From Fagopyrum homotropicum (lineage: Eukaryota; Streptophyta; Magnoliopsida; Caryophyllales; Polygonaceae): 64,000 bases of DNA. The notes below the pieces were generated by a model. That model did no database searches and was not told the origin of the DNA. It saw only the letters and a program-made list of their open reading frames with translations. The stretch spans positions 116,312,494 to 116,376,493 of the forward strand of contig BSWB01000005.1 in assembly GCA_033239125.1 (NCBI GenBank), written 5' to 3'. The translations under genes and the position numbers were made by a program. Below, one piece after another: positions 21,267-31,486 of the stretch; within the stretch, counting starts at the first letter, position 1; every line of letters begins with the position of its first letter.

Positions 21267-23098
21267 TCGACCGAGGTCAAAAGCGAGATGATGTCAACTG
21301 AGACTTCTGAAAGTCCAGTTCTTCGATCTACTCCACTAGAAGGAAGAAGCAAAAATCCACCTCAGAAAGCACCCCCAGTTGTGGAGCTTAAACAATTCCC
21401 AAGTCACTTGAGGTATGTATTTCTTGGACCGGATTCTACTTATGCCGTCATTATTAGTGCTTCCCTCTCCGAATCTGAATTATCTAAACTAATGCATGTC
21501 CTGAGGAAGCATCAAAAGGCTTTGGGTTATACTATTGATGATCTTATTGGCATTAAGCCTTCTTTCTGCATGCATTGAATACTAATGGAGGACGATCATA
21601 AGACTTCACGGGAACCTCAAATACGGTTAAATCCGATCATGAAAGAGGTTGTGAAGAAAGAAATTCTTAAGTTGTTGGATGCAGGTATCATATTTCCTAT
21701 CTCAGACAACAAGTGGGTGAGCCCGGTGCATGTGGTTCCGAAGAAAGGAGGGATGACCGTTGTGACGAATAAGAACAACGAGTTAATCCCAACTAGGACC
21801 GTCACGGGCTGGAGGGTGTGCATCGATTATAGGAAGCTGAACGTAGCCACTCGGAAAGACCATTTTCCACTTCCCTTCATCGATCAAATGCTCGAACGGT
21901 TGGCCTAGCATTCACACTTTTGCTATTTAGATGGCTACAATGGCTTCTTTCAGATTCCTATCCATCCGGATGATCAAGAGAAGACCATTTTCACTTGTCC
22001 ATGGGGGACATTCGCTTATAGGAGGATGCCATTTGGATTATGTAATGCACCCGCTACCTTCCAGCGATGCATAATGGCTATCTTTTCCGAGTATATAGAG
22101 GAGATCATGGAGGTATTTATGGATGATTTTTCAGTATATGGTTCCTCTTTTGATGATTGCCTATCTAACCTTTCTCTAGTGCTACAAAGATGTGAAAACA
22201 GTAATCTTGTTTTGAATTGGGAGAAGTGTCACTTTATGGTTAATGAAGGCATTGTGCTAGGACACCTCGTTTCTAGTAGAGGTATTGAAGTCGATCGAGC
22301 TAAGATCGAGACTCTTGAGAAACTTCCTCCTCCTTGTTCTGTTAAGGGAGTGTGGAGTTTTCTCGGGCATGCAGGTTTTTATAGGAGATTCATCAAGGAC
22401 TTCTCAAAATCTCTAAACCACTAACTAAACTCTTGAATAAAGATGTTGTTTTTGAGTTTTCGCAGGAGTGTCTCGATGCATTCTACAGGATTAAGGAAGC
22501 ATTGATCTCCGCTCCCATTATCCAGCCTCCGGATTGGACCTTGCCCTTTGAGATCATGTGCGATGCGAGTGATGTGGCAGTAGGAGCGGTGCTTGGACAA
22601 AAGAAAGATGGAAGGACCACCGCCATTTACTACGCTAGCAAGACGCTAGATGAAGCCCAGCGTAACTACGCCACCACCGAAAAGGAGCTATTGGCGGTTG
22701 TATATGCTTTTGAGAAGTTTCGTTCCTACTTAGTAGGGGCGAAGGTTATTGTTTACACTGACTATGCAGCTATTCGTTACTTGCTTGCTAAGAAGGATGT
22801 CAAGCCACGTCTTATTCGATGGATTCTCTTGCTTCAAGAGTTTGACCTAGAGATCCGTGATAAGAAGGGATCCAAAAATTCCGTTGCGGATCACCTCAGC
22901 CAGATACCTCCCTCTTCACGCGAGGAAGACGAACCACCCATAGACAATTCATTCCCCGATGAGCAGTTGCACTTGTTGGAACGTTTGATAGACCTCCTTA
23001 TCTCACCCCACGATGAAGATGTAGTATGGGGTGAGGATACTTTCCAGCACGTTTAGGGATACCGTACGGTCCATCTAGCGACCTTAAATCAAGCGCTT

Positions 23099-23116
23099 CT
23101 TGGGAGGCAACCCAAG
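23099..23116 (+). promoter_or_regulatory. Conserved post-pol hairpin (element A)
   Basis: CTTGGGAGGCAACCCAAG forms a perfect 6-bp stem with a 6-base loop. It is embedded in a 29-base stretch identical in A, B, C and E, and is followed directly by GTATT, so AAG/GTATT resembles a splice donor. It lies just after the pol stop. Confidence 0.7.
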
Positions 23117-23298
23117 GTATTGCTTTCTTTTCCCCTTTTTCTAGTCTAGCTTTAGATAGTTTGCTTTTGCTTTGCTTTGCTTTGTTCTTGGTGTCCTAGA
23201 CAAACAACAGGTGATATCTAAGGAAGGAATACAACCCAGGAGCAACACTGGAAGGACAGAAGTTTGAGAATTTGAGAAGACGGAGTTTGACTGAGACA

Positions 23299-23424
23299 CA
23301 TCTCGGTTGCTGTCACAGCACCTCGACCGAGATGATTCTTGAGCAACCGAGGCGACTAGGGTTACTGAAGATCCACCTCGGTTAGTACCACCTCGGTCCA
23401 GTCGAGAGTATCTCGACCGAGGTG
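23299..23424 (+). repeat. Element A post-pol composite palindrome cluster
   Basis: CATCTCGGTTGC, then palindrome CACCTCGACCGAGATG (23,319-23,334), then GCAACCGAGGCG form a 56-bp inverted arrangement. A second group (23,374-23,424) carries CACCTCGG, CACCTCGG and TATCTCGACCGAGGTG. Confidence 0.8.
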
Positions 23425-23803
23425 ACAGCAGTTCCAGAAAAGGGTATAAAAGGGGGCTGAGATTTATCTCTCTTCCCTCTCTCACCTTCTCGACCGCGGC
23501 GCACAGATTCACCTTGTTCTCCAATCTTCAATCGTTTTTGACGATTCTTGCTTCCAAACTGGAAGGAAATGGTAGAGGATCGTTTTGCAAGCGAAAATAT
23601 GCAACAAAAACGCTCCAAATCGGCCAAATCTGGGGTAATTTGAAAAAAACCTAACTCCCTCTTCTTCCACTATTTTCGATCGATTTAGGCTTTGGTTGCC
23701 CCTGCATTGTGCTGAAAAAGGATTAAGTACCCCATAGGAACCATTGGTAGTGATATCGGGGGAAAAGAACTGGATTTCTGAGAGTTTTGATCGAGCAGCA
23801 CAT

Positions 23804-23870
23804 CGCCTCGGTCCAGTCGACCTGTGCCTCGGCCGAGGTGTTCTTGAGAGTTGTCAGGGCAACCGAGGTG
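23804..23870 (+). repeat. Element A pre-ATHILA composite palindrome site
   Basis: CGCCTCGG half-site, GCCTCGGCCGAGGTG palindrome (from 23,826) and CAACCGAGGTG half-site, ending 21 bases before the ATHILA-type ATG at 23,892. Confidence 0.8.
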
Positions 23871-23891
23871 GTCTGACAGTGAGAGAGAAAG

Positions 23892-25241
23892 ATGAGTTCT
23901 GACAGACAGCTTGTTCTGAGAGATAGATCCTCCCCTTCTCCTTCTTCTTCTTCTCGTCACTCCATACCGGTGATCCATGAGCGTCACCACATAGATTATG
24001 ACCGCATTGCGGCATGTCTAGTGGTTGTACCACGGTTTTTGGACATTTTTGCATTTGACTGCCTCTACGTGGATGATGATCTGAGGCGGATGATAGCTAT
24101 GGTGGGGTTAGAGCAGTTTACTGAGATTAGAGCTCCAGCCTACCTCGAGCCCACCTTGGAGTTTGTTAGCTCCGTTACTTACTTGCCTACTGAGCGTGCC
24201 ATCAAGTACCGGTTGATGAACCGGAACTACTTAGTTCCGATGGATCATTGAAGGGACATCTTCGGCTTCCCGGCCCCACAGTTGCTGATTTTCCTTCTCG
24301 AGTTGTAGCTCGAGAGTTCTGGGGCCAAATAGCTCATGTAGTTGAGCACGCTAACAGGTGGAGACCTGGAGATTCCAGGGAGCGTATTATCTTCCACCTG
24401 GCCTTCAGACTTGCTCACCGGATCTTCAGCGAGACACTTCTGGCGCGTACTGAGACGCCCTAGAAGATTAGACAGGGGGAGCTGCTGAGTCTGTAATGTA
24501 TGGTGACCGGAGGAGTTCCGGATTTTGGAGTGATGTTGGCTGAGGATCTGCACAAGATAAAGGCGAAGGCGAAGGGAGATATTTGCTGCGGAGGTATAGT
24601 GACTCACATTGCGAGTTACATGGACTTAGACTTGAGTGCTTGTACTATGGTGGCGGCTGCCAAGCCGCTCGGGCTGCAGGAGATGATCACTAGGAGGATC
24701 TTGGTTCCTCGTAGACTTACTACGCCGTATGTGGCGATGCCCTGGGAGCAGACTGCACCTCAGGGTATTAGATGGTCATCTCAGTTTACAGTGTTCGACC
24801 CTCAGTACTAGCACACCGCGTGGATTCCTCTTATGGAGGATGCCAGAGATGCAGCAGCAGCAGCTCAGGGGCAGGATGAAGATGAGGATGAGGATGGCGG
24901 TGCTGCCATAGACACAGGTACAGATAGAGCTGGTACCAGCATACCAGTCGTCGATCTAGACGACGAGGAGACAGAGGAGGAGCCAACTACAACACCAGCA
25001 CGTCCTGCCAGGCGTAGGGTACGCAGACAGAGGGATCTAGTCGCTCACCGCCGGATTGATGATCTGGCGGACCAGATGATAGATTCCTACGCCGCCTTAT
25101 CCCTAGAGATAAGAGATGCGGGAGAGCCAGCACTACCAGCACAGGATGGGTGAGATTCAGTTTCAGCAGATCATGGGCTACCTGTTTGACCCATCTCAGT
25201 ACCCGTACGTGCCACCACCACCACCACCGGATTGGGATTAG
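23892..25241 (+). pseudogene. Element A: broken ATHILA-family ORF
   Basis: The ATG at 23,892 starts M-S-S-D-R-Q, then a Ser/Pro-rich patch and a stretch clearly homologous to the ORF at 47,747-49,121 of element C: P-A-Y-L-E-P-T-L-E-F, S-R-V-V-A-R-E-F-W-G, L-A-R-T-E-T-P, D-I-C-C-G-G. A frame change near 24,250-24,270 and several stops break it. The end at 25,241 follows a Pro run shared with C. In Athila elements this ORF lies where an envelope gene would be, but no signal peptide or membrane segment is seen. Confidence 0.8.
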
Positions 25242-25343
25242 AGCTTGCAGGATTTCTTTATTTATTTATTATGCAGCTCAGCATTGTTCGGTGAGTACTC
25301 TGTTTCTTTAGACTTATTTTGACCCATTGGGAAAATGTGTCCC

Positions 25344-25358
25344 AAGTATGGGGTATTT
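25344..25358 (+). other. Internal polypurine-tract copy (element A)
   Basis: AAGTATGGGGTATTT is identical to the tract abutting the 3' LTR (26,643-26,657) but lies about 1.3 kb upstream, just after the ATHILA ORF. Confidence 0.65.
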
Positions 25359-25514
25359 GGATGTATTTATATGACTTATGTGTATGCTTGGATGAATCTA
25401 TCGGACATTATTGTTTTATCTTGCTCTATGTGTTTATCTGAGACTACATGCATGCATACAAGTTATTTAATTTAGAAAAACGTCAAAAACTGGTTAAGAA
25501 AAAAAATTTTATGA

Positions 25515-25585
25515 CCTCGACCGATGTGATTCTGACCAATCGAGGTGCAGTACCTCGGTTGACTTAGAACATCTCGACCGAGGTG
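25515..25585 (+). repeat. Element A 3'-region composite palindrome site
   Basis: CCTCGACCGATGTG, then half-sites AATCGAGGTG and ACCTCGGTTGAC, then palindrome CATCTCGACCGAGGTG (25,570-25,585). Confidence 0.75.
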
Positions 25586-25986
25586 GTTTAACTGAAAGTT
25601 TTCGAAACGATTTTTGTGCTTCTTATCTGGATATGACCTCAGTGATGATCTTGTTTGCAGACTGCTTTTGAAATCTTTATATGTTTGAAAGGTTTTATGA
25701 TATGTTTAAGTTGCTAAATACTTTGTTTGAAATTTTGGCATGTTTAATATTTTGTTTTTATCCAAATTATGTTGAATTTGAAGGTTGACACCACATGATA
25801 AGTTCTCTCACTTTCTTCCTGGGATGATTAAGGCAATTCATTTTCTTCTCTTCTTCTTCTTGATCATGCTTAACCCCTCATATACATATTTGCCTCCCTT
25901 TACCTATCCGGGAATTTGGAAGCAAGCAAGTGAAAAGCAAGTGAAAGAAAAGTTGAGATGTTGGCTGGAAGTTAGAAAGAAACACA

Positions 25987-26187
25987 TAGGTTTGGGGAAG
26001 TCAATCATGATGATGAGTAACTCGGCACCATTCACATAGCTGGGTGTTTGTGTCTTGCCAAAGTCCGATTGAGCGATATTCCTAATGGGTCATGGTATGT
26101 GCATCAAGGGTTTGAGGCATCTCGAGAAATTGATGATTGTTGATCTCCTAGGCTTCGGTTATTGTGCACCTCTGTCCATGCATCCCA
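25987..26187 (+). promoter_or_regulatory. Conserved 3' non-coding block (element A)
   Basis: The first ~50 bases after TAGGTTTGGGGAAG are nearly identical to element B at 40,462, while flanking DNA is much more diverged. The block also contains TCTTGCCAAAGTC, GATTGAGCGATATTCCTA and GTGCACCTCTGTCCAT. The reading frame is not conserved, so conservation is probably at the RNA or DNA level. Confidence 0.7.
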
Positions 26188-26642
26188 AAAAGTAAAAAAG
26201 TAAATAAGCAAAGCTTATTGGTGGAAGATGTTGAAGTTCAAAGCAAAGTGAAGTAAATATCCTTTTCCCGGATTCTAGCACCACATTTCCTATATACATC
26301 CCACCCTCACACGTTTCTTGACCTTCTTTTTAAAAGACCTTGAGACCTCGAGCTTGTTGATTGACTTGGTGGTTTAAACTAGATTATACATGATTAATTT
26401 CGATAATAATGATTTATTATGCATTCTATGATTTTATGCAAAGATGAACGACTTTCTTATATTTATAAAATGTTTTGAGCATGTTTTGATTTTAAATTTC
26501 ATGAAGCATTCTCTTAGAGTGATCTATGAGTGGAGCACACCACCAAAAATGTGTTGAAATACTTTTCATTGATATTTCGGACTTATAATCCATTCTATCT
26601 TGTACTTATGAGTTGGAACTTGCTTGGGGACAAGCAAGGGAC

Positions 26643-26657
26643 AAGTATGGGGTATTT
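26643..26657 (+). other. Element A polypurine tract
   Basis: AAGTATGGGGTATTT abutting the start of the 3' LTR. Confidence 0.8.
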
Positions 26658-28421
26658 TAATAGCATGAATTATAGTCTATATTTTGGGACCTGTTTAGAC
26701 GTTTTATCTTCAATAATCTGCATGTTTGGATATATATTATGTGATTATATTGTCATTTCATCTACCTTTGCGGGAATCGAGGTCTACACCAACTTTCGTT
26801 GTAATCGTAGGTAAAATGGCATGTTTTGCATCAAAATGGAGCTAAAGGAGCTAAGGAGTCATTGGAGCTACATTCAGGAGTTTAAGGAAGGATTCAGGAA
26901 GCAAGGAATTAACAAAGAGATTTACTTTGGACCAGATTTAAGAGATTTCACCTTCAGTTGAGGTTCACCTCGGTCAGCTACAGTACCATCTCAACCGAGG
27001 TGATCTTGAGGAGCGTCCCGACCGAGGCGAACACCTTGGATGCGGCGAGATATATTTTATTCTTGGCCGAGATCTTTTATTTTTGGAAGGAGAGATCTTA
27101 TATTTTTGGGTTGGATTTCTGGAAGGAAGATCATATATTTTAGGGATTTATTTATGAGAGATAGATATATTTTATTAGGAAAATATCTTTTCAAGATATT
27201 TTATCTTTGGAGGGTAATTTTTCTATATAAAGGGTTGGATTTCCCACAAATTCAGCAACCCGCTACCATCATAACAGCTGAGGATTGCAGAAGCTGCAGT
27301 TAGGAGGAATTTTTGGAAGGTTGAAGGAAGATTGAAGGAAGGAAGTTGATAGCTTTTATAGCTTTTGTGAAGGGTTTTGTAAGATTCTCTTATATTCCCT
27401 TCTTTGTTGACTTGTCTTATTGGATTGTGATCCAAGGAACGCTAGTTTGTTTGATAATTGATTCAGTTATTGAAGCCTTTTTATTAAGGTTTTTGTGTTT
27501 AATTATTTAGTTTCTTCCCTTATATTTGATTATTGCTTTCATGATGATGAGTGGCTAATTTCCTTGTGCGATTCTAGGGTGATTGGCTGAAGGTTGTGAG
27601 AAAAACAATGATAGAATAATCTTAAATTCCAGTAGGACCCTGAGAGCTCGAGTCTTTATCCATAACCCTAGAACATCTCGTTCAGTCGATGAACATCTCG
27701 GCCGGGGTGGAATTCGTTTGACCGAGGTGACTTATCTAATCCATAACTGAGAGTTAAGTGTTAGAGTTTGCCAAATCCTATTCTTATTACACCTTTCCTG
27801 GTTCAATGCAAGCTTAGGATGAGACTTACCCGGTAATTCCTTTGTTTGTTTACCCATGATCATAAGTGTAGGTAATAAAGGTTTATTCTTTATTGGGGTT
27901 TGAGTGTGCTTTCATCCCATCTTTGCGAGTTAGCCTGAGAGTTACCCGGTAAAGGTTGATTCTATTCCCTTAGTTGGAGTGTTAGTTTGAGATTATAGTT
28001 TCTTTCCTTAATTCCTTGAGACTTACCCGGTAATAGGAGTTACGGTTTGGGACTATTGAGTAGTGAGACTTACCCAGTGATCTATTCCACTTTAGAAACA
28101 CCTTCCCTTTGCAAAATCTTAGCTTTGTCCGCTTATCTTGAGATCTTGAGTTGGAACCACAACTAGATGCTTTAATCCCTAGAATTGCATATTTCCTTAA
28201 TTGACTATATTATCATCTTTTGATTGCTTTAATTGCTTTTGTGGTTAGTTGCAATATTGACAACCTATACTTGCTTTGTTTCACCTAAGTCCCTGAGATC
28301 GACACCCCGGAATTCTTGCTTTTACTACGATTGACCCGTACATTGCGGGTTTGCATCCTTGTTTTGAGCATATATATTGGGTTATACATTTAAAGCTTGC
28401 ACACACCGTTTGGAGCGAACA
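26658..28421 (+). repeat. Element A: 3' LTR
   Basis: Homologous to 16,627-18,379 over its whole length. It starts TAATAGC (TG mutated to TA) and ends GCGAACA. TATA box at 27,224-27,231. By eye about 60 substitutions and a few indels separate the two LTRs, including an 11-base insertion near 27,320. Confidence 0.93.
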
Positions 28422-29591
28422 CTTAGGCATCACTAGATCCGTTGAGGTGTTATAAAAGGTGATTTTGGTGTTAGTTACACCAAAGAGGATGAATAAGCTT
28501 GTTAAAGCTCAAGAGAAGCTAGGAACACCAACGTTAGATGTATGATTCAACATTTACAATTACTAAAGAGTATTTGTATGAAAATGTAGAGACATCATTG
28601 GAGTCGATATGTCATTCAAGGGATAAACGGCTTTAGGTGAGGTGAACCTGATTGGAAGGGTTGTTCGGTCTAATAAGCCAAAGAAGTGGCAGAGATTAGA
28701 GTATACCAAGAGTGGATCTTATGATAATGACGAGGTTTGATAGGGAACGAACGGGCTATTTCAATATATGATATCTTCCTTTGTGGGATCTTGTACCGAG
28801 ATGAAGTCATGATAATAGACGTGTGAATAGTATCGTGAATACCTAAGAAATTTACTTGTGAGCGTTGGAGCTGAAGAGCCGACATCACCAGCTATTGCAG
28901 GTACCATTCATATTAATGGTTTACTTGTCAAAGATTTTTGTGATACTAGTGTTATGCACTTATTGATTTTGTCTTATGTGTTGAGCGTTTGGAGTTAGAT
29001 ACGATAGAAAGGATACCCTTTATATAGGGTTACCCGATGATAGTAGGGTTAGAGGTACCCGCGAGATGCGTGTTTGTCCTATTCATTAGGAACTTGTGAT
29101 TTGCTTGTGGACTTCTTTATCAAGCCGCTAGTGCGTGAGGAAGTCATTTTGGGTATGGATTGGATGGATAGACATCGTGTTGTGTTAGATGTAGGTAGTA
29201 GGACCATGACGGTCTCTACCGAGTTAGGTCAGATCGAGATTTTTTGAGGTTGGGACCTTGCAAAGACGGGTATGGTTATTAGCGTAGTCCGAGCAGCGAG
29301 GTTGATTGCACAAGGTGTGAAGCCTTCTAGTGTTATGTCATGAAGGAGCGCAAGATTCTAGCGTTAGAGGATATTCCCGTGGTTTGTGAGTTTCTGGATG
29401 TGTTTACTGAACCATCCAGTTTTCCGCCTCAAAGGAGTGTGAACTTCGGCATAGAGTTGAAGCCGGGGACGAGACCGATCACGTAGGCCCACACCGTATG
29501 ACGCCTGTCAAGTTGTTAGAGCTAAAGAAGCAACTCGAGGAGTTGGCTGAGAAGGGCTTCATCCGTCTTAGCGTATCCCCGTGGGGAGCAC
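28422..29591 (+). pseudogene. Element D: gag end, protease and start of RT
   Basis: Resumes element D after A (first five bases are the target-site copy). Around 28,900-28,990 it encodes G-T-I-H-I-N-G-L-L-V-K-D-F-C-D-T-S, a Tekay-type protease start whose catalytic D-T-G reads D-T-S (28,942-28,950). V-I-L-G-M-D-W-M-D-R-H near 29,150 is the protease end. V-C-E-F-L-D-V-F near 29,385 starts the RT domain. Many stops occur. It is cut at 29,591 by element B. Confidence 0.75.
29587..29591. repeat. Target-site duplication of element B (left)
   Basis: AGCAC before the LTR start TGTTAGC; repeated at 42,923-42,927. Confidence 0.9.
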
Positions 29592-29886
29592 TGTTAGCAT
29601 GAAATATTGTGATATTTTAGGCACGTTTTCTAAGTGTATTTGATTCATATTGATAGTCTTTGATTGAGCATCATTGCATATGTGAGCTAGTATTACCTAT
29701 ATTGTCGATATGGATGTCTACACTAGCTTTATGTTAAAATATAGGTGATTGAGAGTCATTTCCGAACGGAATCGAGCAAAGAAGAGTTGATTGAATATGT
29801 CCATGGATTGAGGGCATTATTAGGAGCAAATTGGAGTTCAACTTGAGGAATGCACGAGGCTAGGGAAGAATCACGTTCTTGCCCTA

Positions 29887-30062
29887 AACCACGCTCTAAA
29901 ATACGGCCGTACTACAAACCACGTTTAAGTTCCACGACCGTGGAACACTGCAAAGAGAGGCGTGATGCATTCCAGTAACTATTACGGTCGTGGAACTTAT
30001 GATCCAAACCGTGACATAATCCACGCTCTAAATTACGGTCGTGGAATACTCCACGACCGTGA
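29887..30062 (+). repeat. Element B LTR palindrome cluster 1
   Basis: Contains TACGGCCGTA (29,902-29,911), CCACGACCGTGG (29,932-29,943), TTACGGTCGTGG (29,982-29,993 and 30,033-30,044) and CCACGACCGTGA (30,051-30,062), with CCACG half-sites between them. It ends about 80 bases upstream of the TATA box. Confidence 0.8.
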
Positions 30063-30738
30063 TCTTGGCAATCTTTTTCGCCACATTTTGAAGCCACGAT
30101 CTTTTGAAGATTTGGGCCGGGCCGATATTTTATCTTGCCCTATAAAAAGACGGACGAAGCAAGATTCCGTCATCTTCGCAAGAAGGAATTTTGGCAATCC
30201 ACGCTTCATCGACGCCTACACCTCGTTAATCCTCGCTTAGAGATTTTCAACACCGTTTGAGCCCTTGCTTGGAATCATCGACATCTCATTGGAGATCGAA
30301 GTTCGCATCTGGAATTTGCCCTAATCTCGCACTTTTGGTGGAGATTGCTGTTGAGATCTCCGGATTAGCGGAAGATCGAAGCTTTTGGAAGATTGTTGCA
30401 AGAAGACCTCTCTTCTTGTTTAGGTTTGATTTGGAAAACGGATTAACATCCCGTTTTCCCTTCTTCCCTAAGATTGTGATTGTTTGCTTTATTCTGAATC
30501 CATTGACAATATTTGTTCTCGATTGTGATTTTGAGATTGGTTTAAAGATTATTGAAAGTTTTCGGAAGTTTTCATCTTTCTATCTTTTAATCCTTGAATT
30601 GATATCAACATGACGGTTATTGGCTAAAAACCCTTAACAATTCTAAGGTGAAGGGTTGGTAGTTGTGGCTTGGATGATGATAGATCGATCGTAAACAGAT
30701 TAGACCCTGAGAGTTAGAGAGAATCGTCGACGAACCCT

Positions 30739-30797
30739 AAATTACGGGTTGTTCTTGAGTTCCACGGCCGTGGAGTCTCAAGATCCAACCGTAATTT
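30739..30797 (+). repeat. Element B LTR 59-bp nested inverted repeat
   Basis: Outer arms AAATTACGG and CCGTAATTT, middle arms TCTTGAG and CTCAAGA, and a perfect central palindrome CCACGGCCGTGG (30,762-30,773) all pair symmetrically. It lies downstream of the TATA box and so would fold in the RNA. The 3' LTR copy is at 42,283-42,341. Confidence 0.85.
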
Positions 30798-31391
30798 CCT
30801 TTAAGTTTACGAACCTGCTTTTACTTTAATCCAAAGTTAAAGATTTGCTTTAACTTAGTTTAGACTTGTCTTTTCTAGGTGGTAGTGAAGCCTCAACAAC
30901 CTCTACCTCGATTGTGAGTGTCATAATCGTAATCGGCTAAGTTAGTCTTGATCCTTGGATTACAAGTTTGGGTATTTGACACCAATTCTCACCTTTAGAA
31001 CCTTTCTATATTGAGCCTCAACAACCTGTATAGGGAGTATCTTGTAGGTGAGTCATATAAGGTTTTTGGAACTTCACCATACGATTACCTTACATTAGCA
31101 TACCTTTGCATATCTCAACTCTGTCTTTATATCATTAGTATATCTTGAATCTATTGCCACAGCTTGATACTTGGATCTTTAGGATTGTTATTTTCCCAAT
31201 ATTTGCAAAACTCTCATATTTACTCGCTTGATAATCTGCAATTGAATTTGTTCCCACCCAAATCCCTGTGTTCGATACTCTGGAATTCTTGCTTAACTAC
31301 GTCGATCCGTACACTGCGGGTTCGCTTGCTTGATTCTAGTTTTATAAATTTAAAACTTATTTGCACACACCTCTAGGGGCGAACAAGTTTT

Positions 31392-31409
31392 TGGCGCCGT
31401 TGCCGGGGA
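31392..31409 (+). other. Element B primer-binding site, tRNA-Asp type
   Basis: TGGCGCCGTTGCCGGGGA, six bases after the LTR end, identical to elements A and E. Confidence 0.95.
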
Positions 31410-31486
31410 TTTGGTCTCGGCCGAATTCGGTAGCCGGTTGTCAAGCTTGGGAGCTTGCTCTCGTTATTTGATATTACTTTGAGTGC

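Larger units (their letters stand above)
18510..23056 (+). pseudogene. Element A: broken gag-protease-RT-RNase H
   Basis: The frame from the ATG at 18,510 encodes a coiled-coil start, a Retrotrans_gag core (about 18,950-19,400), an Asn-rich segment with a poly-Ser run from a TCT microsatellite (19,620-19,860), the Athila gag-protease linker, and protease with D-L-G-A-S (about 20,587-20,601). RT with F-M-D-D-F lies near 22,115-22,130 and RNase H at 22,540-22,900. Stops lie at 18,759, 18,891, 19,167, 21,576 and 21,906, and a one-base loss near 22,405 shifts the frame. After RNase H the sequence jumps to the pol-end region with no integrase. There is no CCHC zinc knuckle. It cannot make a functional polyprotein. 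Confidence 0.9.
16627..28421 (+). mobile_element. Element A: Athila-type LTR retrotransposon, 11.8 kb, integrase-less
   Basis: A complete insertion bounded by LTRs (16,627-18,379 and 26,658-28,421) and a 5-bp duplication. Internal order: tRNA-Asp primer site, gag-protease-RT-RNase H (broken), ATHILA-family ORF (broken), conserved 3' block, polypurine tract. The integrase is absent, which explains most of the ~1.5-kb size difference from element B. By eye the LTRs differ at about 60 positions, so A is older than B and E. It sits in the gag region of element D. Confidence 0.92.
29592..31385 (+). repeat. Element B: 5' LTR
   Basis: Starts TGTTAGCATG and ends GGCGAACA. TATA box TATAAAAA at 30,141-30,148. 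Palindrome sites cluster upstream of the TATA box (29,887-30,062) and one lies downstream (30,739-30,797). Confidence 0.95.

Noticed and set aside
16935..23870. CRISPR-like reading of the repeated palindromes
   Set aside because: Units are irregularly spaced, vary in sequence and lie inside plant retrotransposons.
25785..26039. 84-codon frame after the ATHILA ORF of element A
   Set aside because: The frame is not kept in B although the DNA is conserved, so the block is treated as non-coding.
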